The notes: generated by a model from the sequence alone, not told the origin. Positions 44,689 to 54,238 are shown, counted from the first letter of the stretch. The stretch is DNA of 64,000 bases from Oscillospiraceae bacterium (GCA_017458825.1 JAFSZX010000004.1:1-64000); one strand, 5' to 3'. Program-made: numbers and translations.

Positions 44689-44733
44689 TTTAGCCGTTTA
44701 AAGCAAAGAAACTCTTTACTTTAAACGGCTAAA
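44689..44733 (-). terminator. Terminator of the iron/phosphonate-type ABC operon
   Basis: TTTAGCCGTTTAAAG and CTTTAAACGGCTAAA pair as a 15-bp stem around a 15-base loop, 42 bases after the permease stop. The tail is weak. Confidence 0.6.
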
Positions 44734-44775
44734 GGTCTTTTAACAAAAACGACAAAAACCAAAGAAAAAACTTTT

Positions 44776-46368
44776 TTATCCGGCGATCTTTTTCACCGCG
44801 AAGACCACCGCTTTCATCAGCACGTTGACCAGCAGGATCAGAAGCGACACGAAGGCGGCGCATTCCAACTGCATCTGCCCTTCAAACTGGGTGATCATCA
44901 GCGCCACGGGCTTGTTGCCCACGTTGGCGAGGAAAGAAACGGCGGAAATGGTCATCATGCAGTTGACGAAGAAGTAGCTCATCATCTCCAGGATCGTTCC
45001 GGTAGACTGGGGCAGCAGAACGTCCCGGATCACCTTCAGGCGGCGGATGCCCATGGTGGCGCCCACGTCCTCCAGATTTTCGTTGATCTTGCCGAAGGTG
45101 TTGTACGCCATCAGATACGGCGAGGAGAAGAAGTGCATGGAGTTGACGAGGAACAAAATGGCAAAGGTGCCGTAGATCAGCGTGGATTTAAAGAACATCA
45201 CGTAGGAAAGACCCAGCACCAGACCGGGGATCGCCAGCGAGGTAATGGACATCAGGTGCAGCAGGTAACTCAAAGGCGTTTTGTTTCGGGCGGTCATATA
45301 GGCGTTCACCAGCGCCAGCGCGGTGCCGAGGAAGGAGACCACCAGCGCGATGATCAGGGAATTGCCCAGATATTTGATCGCGCCCATATTCACTGCCTGG
45401 GTGATGTTTTTCAGCGATACCGTCATGTCGATCGGGTATTTTTTCACAAAACCCAGCACGGCAAAGGAGCCGATCAGCACCAGCACGAGAAGGCTCACGA
45501 TCAGGCAGACCGCCAGCGCCAGGCAGTCGCGCCGCCGGTTCGGCTTGATGCCGTAAGGCTTTCCCACAAAGGCGGCGTTGCCCTTATCCCGGTTTGCCAT
45601 GTCGAGGATACAGGCGATCAGAGCGGGGACCAGCAGGATCATGCCGATCACGGAGCCCTTGCCGAAATCCAGCATGCCGATCACGTCCTGATACATCATC
45701 ACCGGCAGGGTCATGTATTTGCCGCCTACCATCAAAGGAACGCCGTAGTCTGTGATGATGAGGGTAAAGGTGGCAAAGATCACCGAGATCAGCGGCTTGC
45801 GCAGATACGGCAGAGTGATGGCAAAAAACTTGCGTCGGGGGGAAAGACCCATGACCTCCGCCGCCTCATAGGGTGTGCCGTCCTCATAGCGAAGCACGTC
45901 GTAGAGCATCAGATAGGCCACGGGGAAGGAGTACATCACCGAGCCGATCACAATGCCCCAGAAGCCGTACACGCCGCCGGAAAGACCCAGCAGCTTGGAT
46001 AGCCACCCGTTGGTGCCCAGAAGGATGATAAGCCCCATGCCGTGGGAGATAGAGGGGATCAGCATCGGCACCGTCAAAAGGGTGCTGAAGATGGTCTTGT
46101 GGCGGATATTGGTTCTTGCCACCGCCCAGGAAAGAAGCCCCGCCAGCGAAACGGAGATAACGGTAGCCGTCAGGCTCACGGTCAGCGACTGGGTCAGCGC
46201 CCGGGAGAATTTTCGGGTACTCATCACCGCCGCCACGTCCACCGACGCCATGGTGGAGAGCATCCGCAGCAGGGGCAGTACGATCGCCACCAGCCAGAAC
46301 AGGCACAGCAGGATCTTCAGCGCCGAGGAAGGCGTCCATTTTTTCTCGATCAGCGTCCGTTCCGTCAT
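44776..46368 (-). CDS. ABC importer permease with two fused permease units
   Basis: A 530-residue membrane protein with about 12 helices, two complete permease units in one chain as in FbpB/PhnV-type systems. Two EAA-type loops are seen (EAAEVMGLSPRRKF and ENLEDVGATMGIRRL). The gene overlaps the ATPase gene by 4 bases. Part of a ferric, phosphonate or polyamine-like importer; substrate unknown. Confidence 0.88.
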   Translation of the reverse strand: MTERTLIEKKWTPSSALKILLCLFWLVAIVLPLLRMLSTMASVDVAAVMSTRKFSRALTQSLTVSLTATVISVSLAGLLSWAVARTNIRHKTIFSTLLTVPMLIPSISHGMGLIILLGTNGWLSKLLGLSGGVYGFWGIVIGSVMYSFPVAYLMLYDVLRYEDGTPYEAAEVMGLSPRRKFFAITLPYLRKPLISVIFATFTLIITDYGVPLMVGGKYMTLPVMMYQDVIGMLDFGKGSVIGMILLVPALIACILDMANRDKGNAAFVGKPYGIKPNRRRDCLALAVCLIVSLLVLVLIGSFAVLGFVKKYPIDMTVSLKNITQAVNMGAIKYLGNSLIIALVVSFLGTALALVNAYMTARNKTPLSYLLHLMSITSLAIPGLVLGLSYVMFFKSTLIYGTFAILFLVNSMHFFSSPYLMAYNTFGKINENLEDVGATMGIRRLKVIRDVLLPQSTGTILEMMSYFFVNCMMTISAVSFLANVGNKPVALMITQFEGQMQLECAAFVSLLILLVNVLMKAVVFAVKKIAG

Positions 46369-47162
46369 GCCTGTTCCTCCGCTGTCTCACCGGAAGATCG
46401 GGCGAACTGGATGAGGCTGTTGATCTTTGTATTGATGTTTTTGATCACGAACCGTTTGACGTACTCATCTGCCGGATGGTCGATGATATGCTGCGGCGTA
46501 TCCAACTGATGGATCACGCCGGCGTCCATCACCATGATCCGGTCGGACATGGCGAACGCCTCCTCCTGATCGTGGGTAATGTAGATCATGGTGGTACCGA
46601 ACTTCTTTTGCAAGTCTTTCAGCTCACCCCGCAGGCTCAGCCGCGTGTCCACGTCCAGCGCGGACATAGGCTCGTCGAACAGTATCACGTCCGGTTGCAG
46701 TGCCAGCGTCCTCGCGATGGCGACGCGCTGCTGCTGTCCGCCGGAGAGCTGCCGCGGCTTTTTGCCGGCGTGTTCGGCCAGTCCCACCACCGCCAGCATC
46801 TCCTCCGCCTTTTCCACGGCGGAAGCGCGGGTGTACTGTTCCTTTGTAGCGGCGCTGTTAAGCAGGGCATAGGTCACGTTTTTCAGCACGGACATATTCT
46901 CAAACAGGGCGTAATTCTGGAAAACGATCCCCATGCCGCGCTGGGCGGCAGGCGCGTGGGTAATATCCACCCCGTCCTTGCAGATCTTTCCGCTGTCGGC
47001 GCGTTCCAATCCGATCAGGATGCGAAGAATGGTGGTCTTTCCGCAGCCGGACGGACCGAGAATAGACAAAAACTCCCCGTCCCGCACCGAAAAGCTGACG
47101 TCCTGCAACACGCCGGACTGTCCGAACGATTTAGACAAATGCTCCACAATGATCTTTTCCAT
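46365..47162 (-). CDS. ABC importer ATPase, FbpC/PotA type
   Basis: A 265-residue ATPase with Walker A GPSGCGKTT, signature LSGGQQQR and Walker B VILFDEPMSALD. The Q-loop and H-loop (THDQEEAF) are typical. It lacks the long C-terminal TOBE domain of PotA and FbpC (about 350 residues), so it is a short version. Confidence 0.9.
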   Translation of the reverse strand: MEKIIVEHLSKSFGQSGVLQDVSFSVRDGEFLSILGPSGCGKTTILRILIGLERADSGKICKDGVDITHAPAAQRGMGIVFQNYALFENMSVLKNVTYALLNSAATKEQYTRASAVEKAEEMLAVVGLAEHAGKKPRQLSGGQQQRVAIARTLALQPDVILFDEPMSALDVDTRLSLRGELKDLQKKFGTTMIYITHDQEEAFAMSDRIMVMDAGVIHQLDTPQHIIDHPADEYVKRFVIKNINTKINSLIQFARSSGETAEEQA

Positions 47163-47199
47163 ACACTGTTCCTTCCGTTGTTCTGATATCCTGCCAAAA

Positions 47200-47226
47200 C
47201 GGGAGGAAAGGCGAGCTTTCCTCCCG
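47200..47226 (-). terminator. Hairpin between binding protein and ATPase genes
   Basis: CGGGAGGAAAG and CTTTCCTCCCG form an 11-bp stem with a GCGAG loop, and the - strand tail is TTTT. It likely acts as an attenuator that keeps the binding protein in excess. Confidence 0.75.
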
Positions 47227-47248
47227 TGGCGTTTTCAAAAAAGCGGTA

Positions 47249-48253
47249 TCAATACTCCCACAGCTCCAGCAGACGGGATTTTTCCGCCGTGGTGTTGTTG
47301 CTCATATCGGCATAGGGGATATCCGTGGGATAATTCTCAATGTTGTTCTCCTGTCCGACGAACACCTGCTCGGGATAGTACAGAGCCTTATCCTCCGCCA
47401 CCAGCGTGTCGTGGAAGAAGTTGAACACGTCCACCACAGCCTGGCGCGTCTCTTTACCGGCGGGGATGGCGTAACCGTACAGGGAGTAGGGAGAACCCTC
47501 TTCGAAGAACAGGATCTTGAGGTTCGCGCCGTCATTGATGGCGGTCACAGCCTGCGCCGTCATGCCAAGACCCACGGCGACCTCGCCCTGCACCAGCGCG
47601 TTCACGGGGCCGGAACCGGACTCGGTGAACTGCAGGACATTCTCCGCCAGCGCGCCGAAATACGCAAAGGCCTCTTCCTCGCCCCACGCGTTCACCAGGC
47701 TCTTAACGAACATATAGCCGGTGCCGGAAGACTTGGGGCTGGGCATGGAGATCAGGTTCTTGTATTCGGGCTTCAAAAGATCCTTATAGCAGGTGGGCTC
47801 GGCAATGCCTTTTTCCGCCAGCACGTCAGGGTTGACGATGATGGCGCCGCCGTTACGGGTAGCGGCGAGATAGTGTGCGTTTTCCACCTTGCAATCGTCC
47901 ACGTAGATAGACTGATCGTACTGGGAAACGTCCGCCAGATATTGCTCTACCAGACCGGCATAGCTGAAATCCAGGTCGTAGAAGATATCCATATCGGTAT
48001 CGGTGCCCTCGGCGGCAAGCTTCGCCGCCAGATTGCCGGTGGGCATATACTCGATGGTGATGTCATAGTCGGGGAACTGCTCCTGGAGCCGCTTGAGGAA
48101 ATACTCGTTGCGGTACTCCTCCGCGCCGGAATAGATCACCACGCGGTTATCGTCCTTATTGTCGGCGGGTTTCTCGGTCTCACCGCCGCAGGCGGTCAGC
48201 AGAGCCGTGGCAAGCATAACCATGGCAAGTACAAATGTGAATTTCTTTTTCAT
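47249..48253 (-). CDS. Extracellular solute-binding lipoprotein, iron/phosphonate type
   Basis: A 334-residue lipoprotein with lipobox LLTAC (C22) and a DNRVVIYSGAEEY start, typical of the SBP_bac_6/8-like Fe(III), 2-aminoethylphosphonate and polyamine group. The first gene of its operon, with a near-consensus promoter and a palindrome. It lies next to a polysaccharide locus with CDP-type enzymes, so import of a phosphonate or phosphoester head group is an option, but not shown. Confidence 0.85.
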   Translation of the reverse strand: MKKKFTFVLAMVMLATALLTACGGETEKPADNKDDNRVVIYSGAEEYRNEYFLKRLQEQFPDYDITIEYMPTGNLAAKLAAEGTDTDMDIFYDLDFSYAGLVEQYLADVSQYDQSIYVDDCKVENAHYLAATRNGGAIIVNPDVLAEKGIAEPTCYKDLLKPEYKNLISMPSPKSSGTGYMFVKSLVNAWGEEEAFAYFGALAENVLQFTESGSGPVNALVQGEVAVGLGMTAQAVTAINDGANLKILFFEEGSPYSLYGYAIPAGKETRQAVVDVFNFFHDTLVAEDKALYYPEQVFVGQENNIENYPTDIPYADMSNNTTAEKSRLLELWEY

Positions 48254-48269
48254 AATAGAACTCCTTTCA

Positions 48270-48286
48270 TCTTGATTTGTTCAAGA
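48270..48286 (-). promoter_or_regulatory. Operator-like palindrome before the binding-protein gene
   Basis: TCTTGA-ATTTG/ACAAA-TCAAGA type inverted repeat (6-bp arms, 5-base centre) between promoter and ribosome site. Confidence 0.5.
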
Positions 48287-48294
48287 GTGAGGTG

Positions 48295-48323
48295 ATACTA
48301 CCATAAAAACGAACGCTTGTCAA
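48295..48323 (-). promoter_or_regulatory. Strong promoter of the second ABC operon
   Basis: On the - strand, TTGACA (48318-48323), 17 bp, TAGTAT (48295-48300), with TGG before the -10. Confidence 0.85.
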
Positions 48324-48408
48324 CAGTTTTTTTAAAAATTCCGGGAAAATCTGTTCTGTGAAAGGCGCATAAGTCGAAAAAAATGAACATATCGCGGTGA
48401 AGCACGGG

Positions 48409-49308
48409 TCAAACGCTGTACGTTCCGTCCAGTTCTTTCAGTTCCCGGAAGGTGTCGATCTCGGCGATATCCTCTTTCAGGCAGGGCCGGATCTCCACGG
48501 AATACTTATGCTTACAGTACAGCAGAGGCACCTGCTCCCAATACCGCTCCTTGCCGCCGGGTGATTGATACACCTCCAGCAGATCGTTGCACAGCTTATG
48601 CCCGTCGGATTCCGACCAATAGGAGATGCCCAGCAGGCGCCAGATGTCGTCGCCCTGACCGCCGACCTTCTCCTCGGCGATGATCCCGTCCTTCACCGAA
48701 ACGCACCAGTCGTCGGTCCGTTCGGTTTTGATACCCAGGATGTTGGAGCGGTATTGATACCGCTTCACCAGCCTGGGATTGGCCAGCAGGAGATCCGCCT
48801 CGAACACGTAGGCGTTGGCGAGCATATACCGCGCCACCAGCGCGGAGGAGATGTTGTTAGACTCGTTGTACAGCGGGTTTTCCAGAAACTTGACCATGGG
48901 GTATTTGTAGAGGAGCTGATCAAACTGTTCCGGCAAATACCCCCGCACGATGTAGATATCCTCGATTCCGGCGGCAAGACAGGCGTCCAGCAATCCGTCG
49001 ATGATCCGCTGCCCGCGCACACGCACCAGAGGTTTCGGTGTGTTCAGGGTAATGGGCAGCAATCGGGCGCTGATCCCCGCCGCCAGAAAGACGGCGCGCC
49101 GCACGCGATACGGCTCCAGCGCCTGCAATCCCTCCTGCGTAATAGCGCCGCCGCGCAGATAGTGCAGCTCCGTCAGCTCCTTGGCCAGATGGTTCACACT
49201 GCCCAGCGACTGCCCTGTCAGCTCGCACAACCGGCGCTGTGTCAGGCGACCGTGCACGGCACAGCTATCCAGTATGTCAAATTGCTTCTTGTTCAGTTCC
49301 ACGGTCAC
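48409..49308 (-). CDS. Winged helix fused to LicC-like nucleotidyltransferase (copy 2)
   Basis: A 299-residue protein with an N-terminal winged helix (residues 5-65, LTQRRLCELTGQSLGS) and a C-terminal nucleotidyltransferase of the LicC/choline-phosphate cytidylyltransferase class. The signature reads AAGISARLLP where the paralog has AAGFGSRLVP, so a glycine of the nucleotide loop is lost. The PKPLV segment and the later EADLLL metal motif are kept. Last gene of the polysaccharide operon. Tandem paralog of the preceding gene. Confidence 0.8.
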   Translation of the reverse strand: MTVELNKKQFDILDSCAVHGRLTQRRLCELTGQSLGSVNHLAKELTELHYLRGGAITQEGLQALEPYRVRRAVFLAAGISARLLPITLNTPKPLVRVRGQRIIDGLLDACLAAGIEDIYIVRGYLPEQFDQLLYKYPMVKFLENPLYNESNNISSALVARYMLANAYVFEADLLLANPRLVKRYQYRSNILGIKTERTDDWCVSVKDGIIAEEKVGGQGDDIWRLLGISYWSESDGHKLCNDLLEVYQSPGGKERYWEQVPLLYCKHKYSVEIRPCLKEDIAEIDTFRELKELDGTYSV

Positions 49309-49335
49309 CGCCTCCTTGTTCCGCCCTCCGGCGTG

Positions 49336-50184
49336 TCAGTTTCGGTACGTTTCGTCGATGGCTTTCAGCTCTTCAAACGTGTCGATCTCCAGGATATCGT
49401 CCTTTTGGCAGGGGCGCACCTCCACGGCATAGCGATCGGGCCGCACGGTAAGAGGCACCTGATCCCAGAACAGGCTCTTGCCTTCGGGGGTGCGGTAGAC
49501 CTCGTCGATATCTTCCGCCAGCTTTTTCCCCGACTCGGCATCCCAGTAAGAGATGCCGAACTCCTGATAGCAGTCCACGCCGCCGATCTTCTGCGTGACG
49601 ATCCGCCCGCCCTCTACGGTAAAGCACCAATCGTCCGACTGCTCCCGGTAATAGCACAGGAAATTAGACCGGTACTGATACGGCGTGATCAATTCGGGCT
49701 TATTCAGCAGGAGATCCGCCTCAAAGACGTAGGCATTGGGGAAATACTGCCGTGCGCAAAACGCGGAGGAGATATTGTTGGCTTTCGTATAGTCGGGATT
49801 CTCGATAAACCGGAGCATGGGATACTTATAAAGGAGCTGGTCAAACTGCTCGGCAAGGTATCCGCGCACCAGATAGATCTCCTCGATTCCGGCGGCAAGG
49901 CACGCGTCCAGCAATCCGTCGATGATCCGCTGCCCGTGTACGCGCACCAGCGGCTTTGGCGTATTGAGGGTGATCGGCACCAGCCGTGAGCCGAATCCGG
50001 CGGCGACAAAGATAGCGCGCCTGACCCGATATGGTTCCAGCGCCCGGTATCCTGCCGGCGAAACGGCGCCGTTTTCTATGTAACCCAGCTCGGTAAGCGT
50101 CCGGCAAACCTCCGGCGTATCGGCTGTTTTATTCTGCAGCAGATCGGTCAAATAAGCGAATTGCTCGCGCGTCAGCGTATCCAT
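49336..50184 (-). CDS. Winged helix fused to LicC-like nucleotidyltransferase (copy 1)
   Basis: A 282-residue protein with the same plan as its neighbour: winged helix (residues 1-60) then LicC-type nucleotidyltransferase. The loop AAGFGSRLVPIT fits the consensus, followed by NTPKPLV and EADLLL. It is expected to form a CDP- or other NDP-linked head group such as CDP-choline for LicD transferases. The winged helix is unusual for an enzyme and may bind DNA or act as a structural cap. Confidence 0.82.
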   Translation of the reverse strand: MDTLTREQFAYLTDLLQNKTADTPEVCRTLTELGYIENGAVSPAGYRALEPYRVRRAIFVAAGFGSRLVPITLNTPKPLVRVHGQRIIDGLLDACLAAGIEEIYLVRGYLAEQFDQLLYKYPMLRFIENPDYTKANNISSAFCARQYFPNAYVFEADLLLNKPELITPYQYRSNFLCYYREQSDDWCFTVEGGRIVTQKIGGVDCYQEFGISYWDAESGKKLAEDIDEVYRTPEGKSLFWDQVPLTVRPDRYAVEVRPCQKDDILEIDTFEELKAIDETYRN

Positions 50185-50190
50185 GGAAGC

Positions 50191-51207
50191 TCACTCCCCC
50201 TTTATATATCGTATCAGCCGTCCGTAAGCGTCGGCAAGATCCACCTCCGGCGTCCAGCCCAGCGCCATCAGCTTTTGTGACGACAGCTTCAGCGCCGCGT
50301 CCGGCGCGTAGCCGAAGCGGTTGCCTTCGGGAATATCGTATACGACGTGAATCACGCCGCCGGCGATTTGCTCCGCCACCAGCGCGGCGATCTGGCAGAT
50401 CCGGCGTGTCTCCTTGTCGTTGCATACGTTGTAAGTTTCCCCGTCTTTTCCGTTGAGCAGGATGGTGAAGATCCCCCGAACACTGTCGGAGGTATAGCAG
50501 AAATTGGACTGGGACTGTCCCGCCGTGTGCAGAACGATGTCCTGGCCGCCAATGGCGCTTCTGGCGAACTGCATGGACACCCGGTTATCGGAAAGCGGCA
50601 CGCCGGCGCCCATGGTCAGCGAGAGTCTGGCGATCTTCACCGGAAGCCCGTACTGATGGTAAAACGCGGCGCAGAAACATTCCGCCGCCCGCTTTGCCTC
50701 CGGATAGGAGGATCTGGCGGCGGTGAGATCCACGTAGCCCAGCTTCTCCTCCGTCACGGGATTCTGCTGTTCCTCCGTCACGCCGTACGCCTCCATAGAG
50801 GAGAGATACACCATGCTCTTTGTGCCGCACCGGTGCGCCAGTTCCAGCATATTTCTCGTGCCGAGAATGGAAATATCCATGGTATCCACAGGCGATTTGA
50901 GCATGGTTTCGGACTTTGTCACGCTGGCGCAGTGTATGATAAACTCCGGCGCCGGTTCCTCCTGCGTCGCCTCTCGCACGTCGCCTGTCACGTAGTGCAC
51001 CCGGGACCCCAACTGCGCCTCGGCTTTTTCCCGATCTCGCACCAGCGCATAGACCCGCACGGGGAACGGGAGCGCCAACAGCGTTTTAACGCACAGCGAG
51101 CCCAGCAGTCCCGTAGCGCCGGTCACCAGAACGGAGGCGTTGCGCAAACGCTCCCAGTTGATATTGTCATCCCCTACGATTCGGGCAATATCCTCCTTCA
51201 ATACCAA
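50191..51207 (-). CDS. NAD-dependent epimerase/dehydratase (extended SDR)
   Basis: A 338-residue extended short-chain dehydrogenase with GATGLLG in the nucleotide loop, a YLSSMEAYG strand and a Y-x-x-x-K in SYPEAK. It starts 3 bases after the IspD-like stop and precedes the LicC-like genes by 6 bases. It probably works on the CDP- or NDP-linked intermediate, by reduction or epimerisation. Confidence 0.85.
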   Translation of the reverse strand: MVLKEDIARIVGDDNINWERLRNASVLVTGATGLLGSLCVKTLLALPFPVRVYALVRDREKAEAQLGSRVHYVTGDVREATQEEPAPEFIIHCASVTKSETMLKSPVDTMDISILGTRNMLELAHRCGTKSMVYLSSMEAYGVTEEQQNPVTEEKLGYVDLTAARSSYPEAKRAAECFCAAFYHQYGLPVKIARLSLTMGAGVPLSDNRVSMQFARSAIGGQDIVLHTAGQSQSNFCYTSDSVRGIFTILLNGKDGETYNVCNDKETRRICQIAALVAEQIAGGVIHVVYDIPEGNRFGYAPDAALKLSSQKLMALGWTPEVDLADAYGRLIRYIKGE

Positions 51208-51210
51208 AGG

Positions 51211-51933
51211 TCACGCCTCCGTTTCCTGTTTCTTTTTTCTGCTTTTCATAATGCCCTCGAACATATAAAAGTCCAGCGGCGTGGTGATCTTGATGTTCTC
51301 CGCCGGTCCCAGTACCCGGGGAACGCCGGAAACGCTCTTTTCATACTGTTGCATCAGTGTCAGGGCGTCGATAGAATCGTGACAGCCCTCCGCGTCGGCC
51401 TGCTCGTGGATCTTCAGGATGTGCGAGAGCATGAAGCATTGCGGCGAGCGCATCAGGGAACACTGATCCCGCGGAATGACGGCGCGCACGTGTTCATCCT
51501 CAAAATAGATGGTTTCCGTCACCGGCGAACACACCACGGCGGAGCCGTGTGCGCGAGTGGTTTCGATCGCCTTTGAAACGGTAGCGGCGTCGATCAGAGG
51601 GCGCACGCCGTCGTGGAGCAGGACCACCGCGTCGTCATAGTATTTTCCGGCGCACCGAAGCCCGAAAAGCCTTGATTCATGCCCTGTGGCGCCGCCGGGT
51701 ATGATCTCCCGCACCTTGGTCAAGCCGTAGTCCTCCACCAGCTTGCGGGCATAGTCGATCCACGTGCTGACGCAGACGAGGATGATCCCGTCGATCTCCG
51801 GATGGGCTTGAAAGACCTCGATGGTGTATACGAGGATGGGCTTTCCGTCCACCTCCAGAAACTGCTTGGGGATATCGCCGGAATCCATGCGTTTTCCGAT
51901 TCCGCCGGCGAGTAAGATGGCAACGTTTTTCAT
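51211..51933 (-). CDS. IspD/TarI-like cytidylyltransferase
   Basis: A 240-residue IspD-family cytidylyltransferase with LLAGGIGKRM, PKQFLEV, HDGVRPL and a late ENIKITTPLD motif. The start at 51933 follows the LicD gene, whose stop is 10 bases before. IspD proper makes CDP-methylerythritol, and the sister group TarI/Bcs1 makes CDP-ribitol. Its place among LicD genes favours the polyol role, and the human ISPD-FKTN/FKRP pair gives a precedent. Confidence 0.85.
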   Translation of the reverse strand: MKNVAILLAGGIGKRMDSGDIPKQFLEVDGKPILVYTIEVFQAHPEIDGIILVCVSTWIDYARKLVEDYGLTKVREIIPGGATGHESRLFGLRCAGKYYDDAVVLLHDGVRPLIDAATVSKAIETTRAHGSAVVCSPVTETIYFEDEHVRAVIPRDQCSLMRSPQCFMLSHILKIHEQADAEGCHDSIDALTLMQQYEKSVSGVPRVLGPAENIKITTPLDFYMFEGIMKSRKKKQETEA

Positions 51934-51943
51934 GGGATCACCG

Positions 51944-52780
51944 TCATTCTTTCCTTGCCTCCGGCGTTTCGCCGGGCAAATATTCGGCGTCAATATCGTG
52001 TGTCATGCGGTCTTCCTCCTTGGGAAGCGTCATGTAGTCGCCGTAACTCTGGGTGAGAAACTGATCGTAGTGGGGCGGGCAGTAGAACTCGCCGTCCCCG
52101 AAGGGCAGTTTGATCAACTCGTCGAAATCCCGCCGCGGGATCTTGCAGATCCCCTCCTCGCCGAACAGAAACGCCACGTTTTCCGCCTCCTCAAAGGGGA
52201 ACCACTTGCAGATCCGGTCCACAGCGTAATTCTGGGCGTGGTTCCGGTTGGGAAAGAGGACCAGCGCCGCTTTTTTGATGAGATAGTTCAGCCGCGTCCG
52301 GCTGTTCTTTTCCGTACTGCCGTACACGTCGGCGCGAAACAGCATCCAGTGCCACTTCAACAGCGCCTGCTGCAGCGGGAATCGCGGCGACCCTTCACCC
52401 ACGCCGTCCACTGGAAAAATGTCGATCCAAACGCCCAGTCGGGAGGGCTGCTGGCGGATGTAGGGCACGTGTACGTGGGTGTTGGCGTCGCACACTCTGG
52501 CGCAGATATAGTGGTATCTCGGGTCCAGCGTATAGTGCTGGACGTACAGCGTGTCGGCAACGGGCTCTGCTTTGGTACACGCCAGGAACTGCTCAAAGTC
52601 GCTTCGCGGCATCATCACGTCGATATCGTTGTCCCATGGGATAAAGCCGCCGTGCCGCACGGCGCCCAGCAGTGTGCCGAAGCTCAGCGCGTACCGCAGT
52701 CCGCGTGCCTGACAATACTCGTGAAAGGCTTTGAGGATGTTCCACTCCGCCTTTTGTATTTCCTGTAAGTGTAATTTCAT
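51944..52780 (-). CDS. LicD family phosphotransferase (copy A)
   Basis: A 278-residue LicD protein. The core reads SFGTLLGAVRHGGFIPWDNDIDV, split here as GTLLGAVRH and FIPWDNDIDV, with the metal-binding D-x-D. The family transfers phosphocholine, or in fukutin relatives ribitol phosphate, from a CDP donor to sugars. It is one of three in the operon, and each differs enough to suggest different acceptors or donors. Confidence 0.9.
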   Translation of the reverse strand: MKLHLQEIQKAEWNILKAFHEYCQARGLRYALSFGTLLGAVRHGGFIPWDNDIDVMMPRSDFEQFLACTKAEPVADTLYVQHYTLDPRYHYICARVCDANTHVHVPYIRQQPSRLGVWIDIFPVDGVGEGSPRFPLQQALLKWHWMLFRADVYGSTEKNSRTRLNYLIKKAALVLFPNRNHAQNYAVDRICKWFPFEEAENVAFLFGEEGICKIPRRDFDELIKLPFGDGEFYCPPHYDQFLTQSYGDYMTLPKEEDRMTHDIDAEYLPGETPEARKE

Positions 52781-52781
52781 A

Positions 52782-54200
52782 TCATACCCTCATCTCACCA
52801 ATGGCATGGATGTATTGCTTCCTCCGCGCCGCCACCGTGGCGGCGATCGCCAGGATAACGGCGTATCGCGCCGCGGGCAGGGAGAAAAAGACCATAGACA
52901 AAAGGCACAGCCCGATCACACCGGCGGACAGCGCCGTGGCGTATTTCCAATCGAAGATCCGCTCCCGCTCCAAACGGCGGGAGATGCGGTAATGGGTAAA
53001 GGCCAGCACGATGTAGGACAGCAATGTGGTGTATCCGGCGGCAACGTAGCCGTAGGCGTTGATGCACACGTAGTTGAGCACCACGTTGGTCAGCGCCGCA
53101 ACAAGGGTGGCGGACATAATGTGTACCGGCTTCTTATGGAAGAATGCCACGTTGGAGAACAGATCATACATCACGTGCATGAACGTACCGGCGGCGGCGG
53201 CGGGGATCACGTAGGCGGCGCCGCGATACGCCTCCGTTCCCATCACGGCGATGATTTCAGGGGAGAGGAAAGCGATCGCCGCACAGAACAGCCCCACCAG
53301 CTCCAGAAGCGGGCGGGTCAGCTTGTCAACGGCGGAAAACTGCCGGCTGCCCAGTTTTTCATAGACGAACGGCACCACAGACACGCACAGCGCCTGCCAC
53401 AGCAAGGCGCCCACGGTGGAGATCACCGCCGCCAGAGAGTAGATCCCCGTCTGATCGTCGCCCAGCATGGCGCCGATCATGATCTTATCGGTCCCTGTCA
53501 GCAGGGCAAAGCCGAAGTAATGGGGGATAAGGGGCAGGGCGAACAGCAGCGTTTTTTTCCACAGCGCGCCGTCCACGAACCGTTTGCCCCGCCGGAGAAT
53601 GTTCAGATAGATCACCAGCGAAACGGACAGATTCACCGCGGCGGCGCTGATAAGGCGCACCATGGCCAGATTGCAGTGGCTGTTGGCTTTGAACCATACC
53701 ACGGCGAGCACGGAAACCAGTTGGGCAAAAACCGCCGTTCCCACGCTGACCAGAAAGGTGGAGCGCCAGACGTACTCATACCGCTGTTTATACGTCCAGA
53801 ACGTCATGGCGGGCTGGAGGATGCAGGTGGCGATCATCAGCAGGATCAGCGAAAAGGGGATCTTGACGATGCCGTAGAGCGGGCGCCATAAGAGCGCGAT
53901 CACAGCAAACGAAACGGCGGACGCCGCCATCACCTCTCCCAGCATCACGGAGAGAAACCGCCAGCGGTTATCCTTGTGCTCATATAGGCCCACGCTCAAA
54001 ATGCCCGGCCGCGACAGCGTCAGCGTAGCAATGACGGATACGATGAGATACACGGAATTGTACTTGGAGATAAGACCGTATTCCGCGGTGGACAGCAATC
54101 GGGTAAATACAGGCGTGGTGATATAGTTGATGCCGCTGGTGAGGAACGAGGCGATCCCCAGAAAGAAAGTGGCTTTTACGTTTTCACTGTACTGTTTCAT
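52782..54200 (-). CDS. Polysaccharide flippase (Wzx-like)
   Basis: A 472-residue membrane protein with about 12-14 helices, of the MATE/Wzx flippase class. The start at 54200 is set by GGGAGAA. It moves lipid-linked repeat units across the membrane. It starts 38 bases after the polymerase stop. Confidence 0.88.
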   Translation of the reverse strand: MKQYSENVKATFFLGIASFLTSGINYITTPVFTRLLSTAEYGLISKYNSVYLIVSVIATLTLSRPGILSVGLYEHKDNRWRFLSVMLGEVMAASAVSFAVIALLWRPLYGIVKIPFSLILLMIATCILQPAMTFWTYKQRYEYVWRSTFLVSVGTAVFAQLVSVLAVVWFKANSHCNLAMVRLISAAAVNLSVSLVIYLNILRRGKRFVDGALWKKTLLFALPLIPHYFGFALLTGTDKIMIGAMLGDDQTGIYSLAAVISTVGALLWQALCVSVVPFVYEKLGSRQFSAVDKLTRPLLELVGLFCAAIAFLSPEIIAVMGTEAYRGAAYVIPAAAAGTFMHVMYDLFSNVAFFHKKPVHIMSATLVAALTNVVLNYVCINAYGYVAAGYTTLLSYIVLAFTHYRISRRLERERIFDWKYATALSAGVIGLCLLSMVFFSLPAARYAVILAIAATVAARRKQYIHAIGEMRV

Positions 54201-54238
54201 ATCGTTCTCCCGCTCTCCGCCTGCCGCGGCGCGCCCCG

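Noticed and set aside
41725..44775. T-box leader for the TrpXYZ-like importer
   Set aside because: I looked for the T-box TGGnACCGCG-type sequence before 44522 on the - strand and did not find one; only a GC-rich stem next to the ribosome site is seen.
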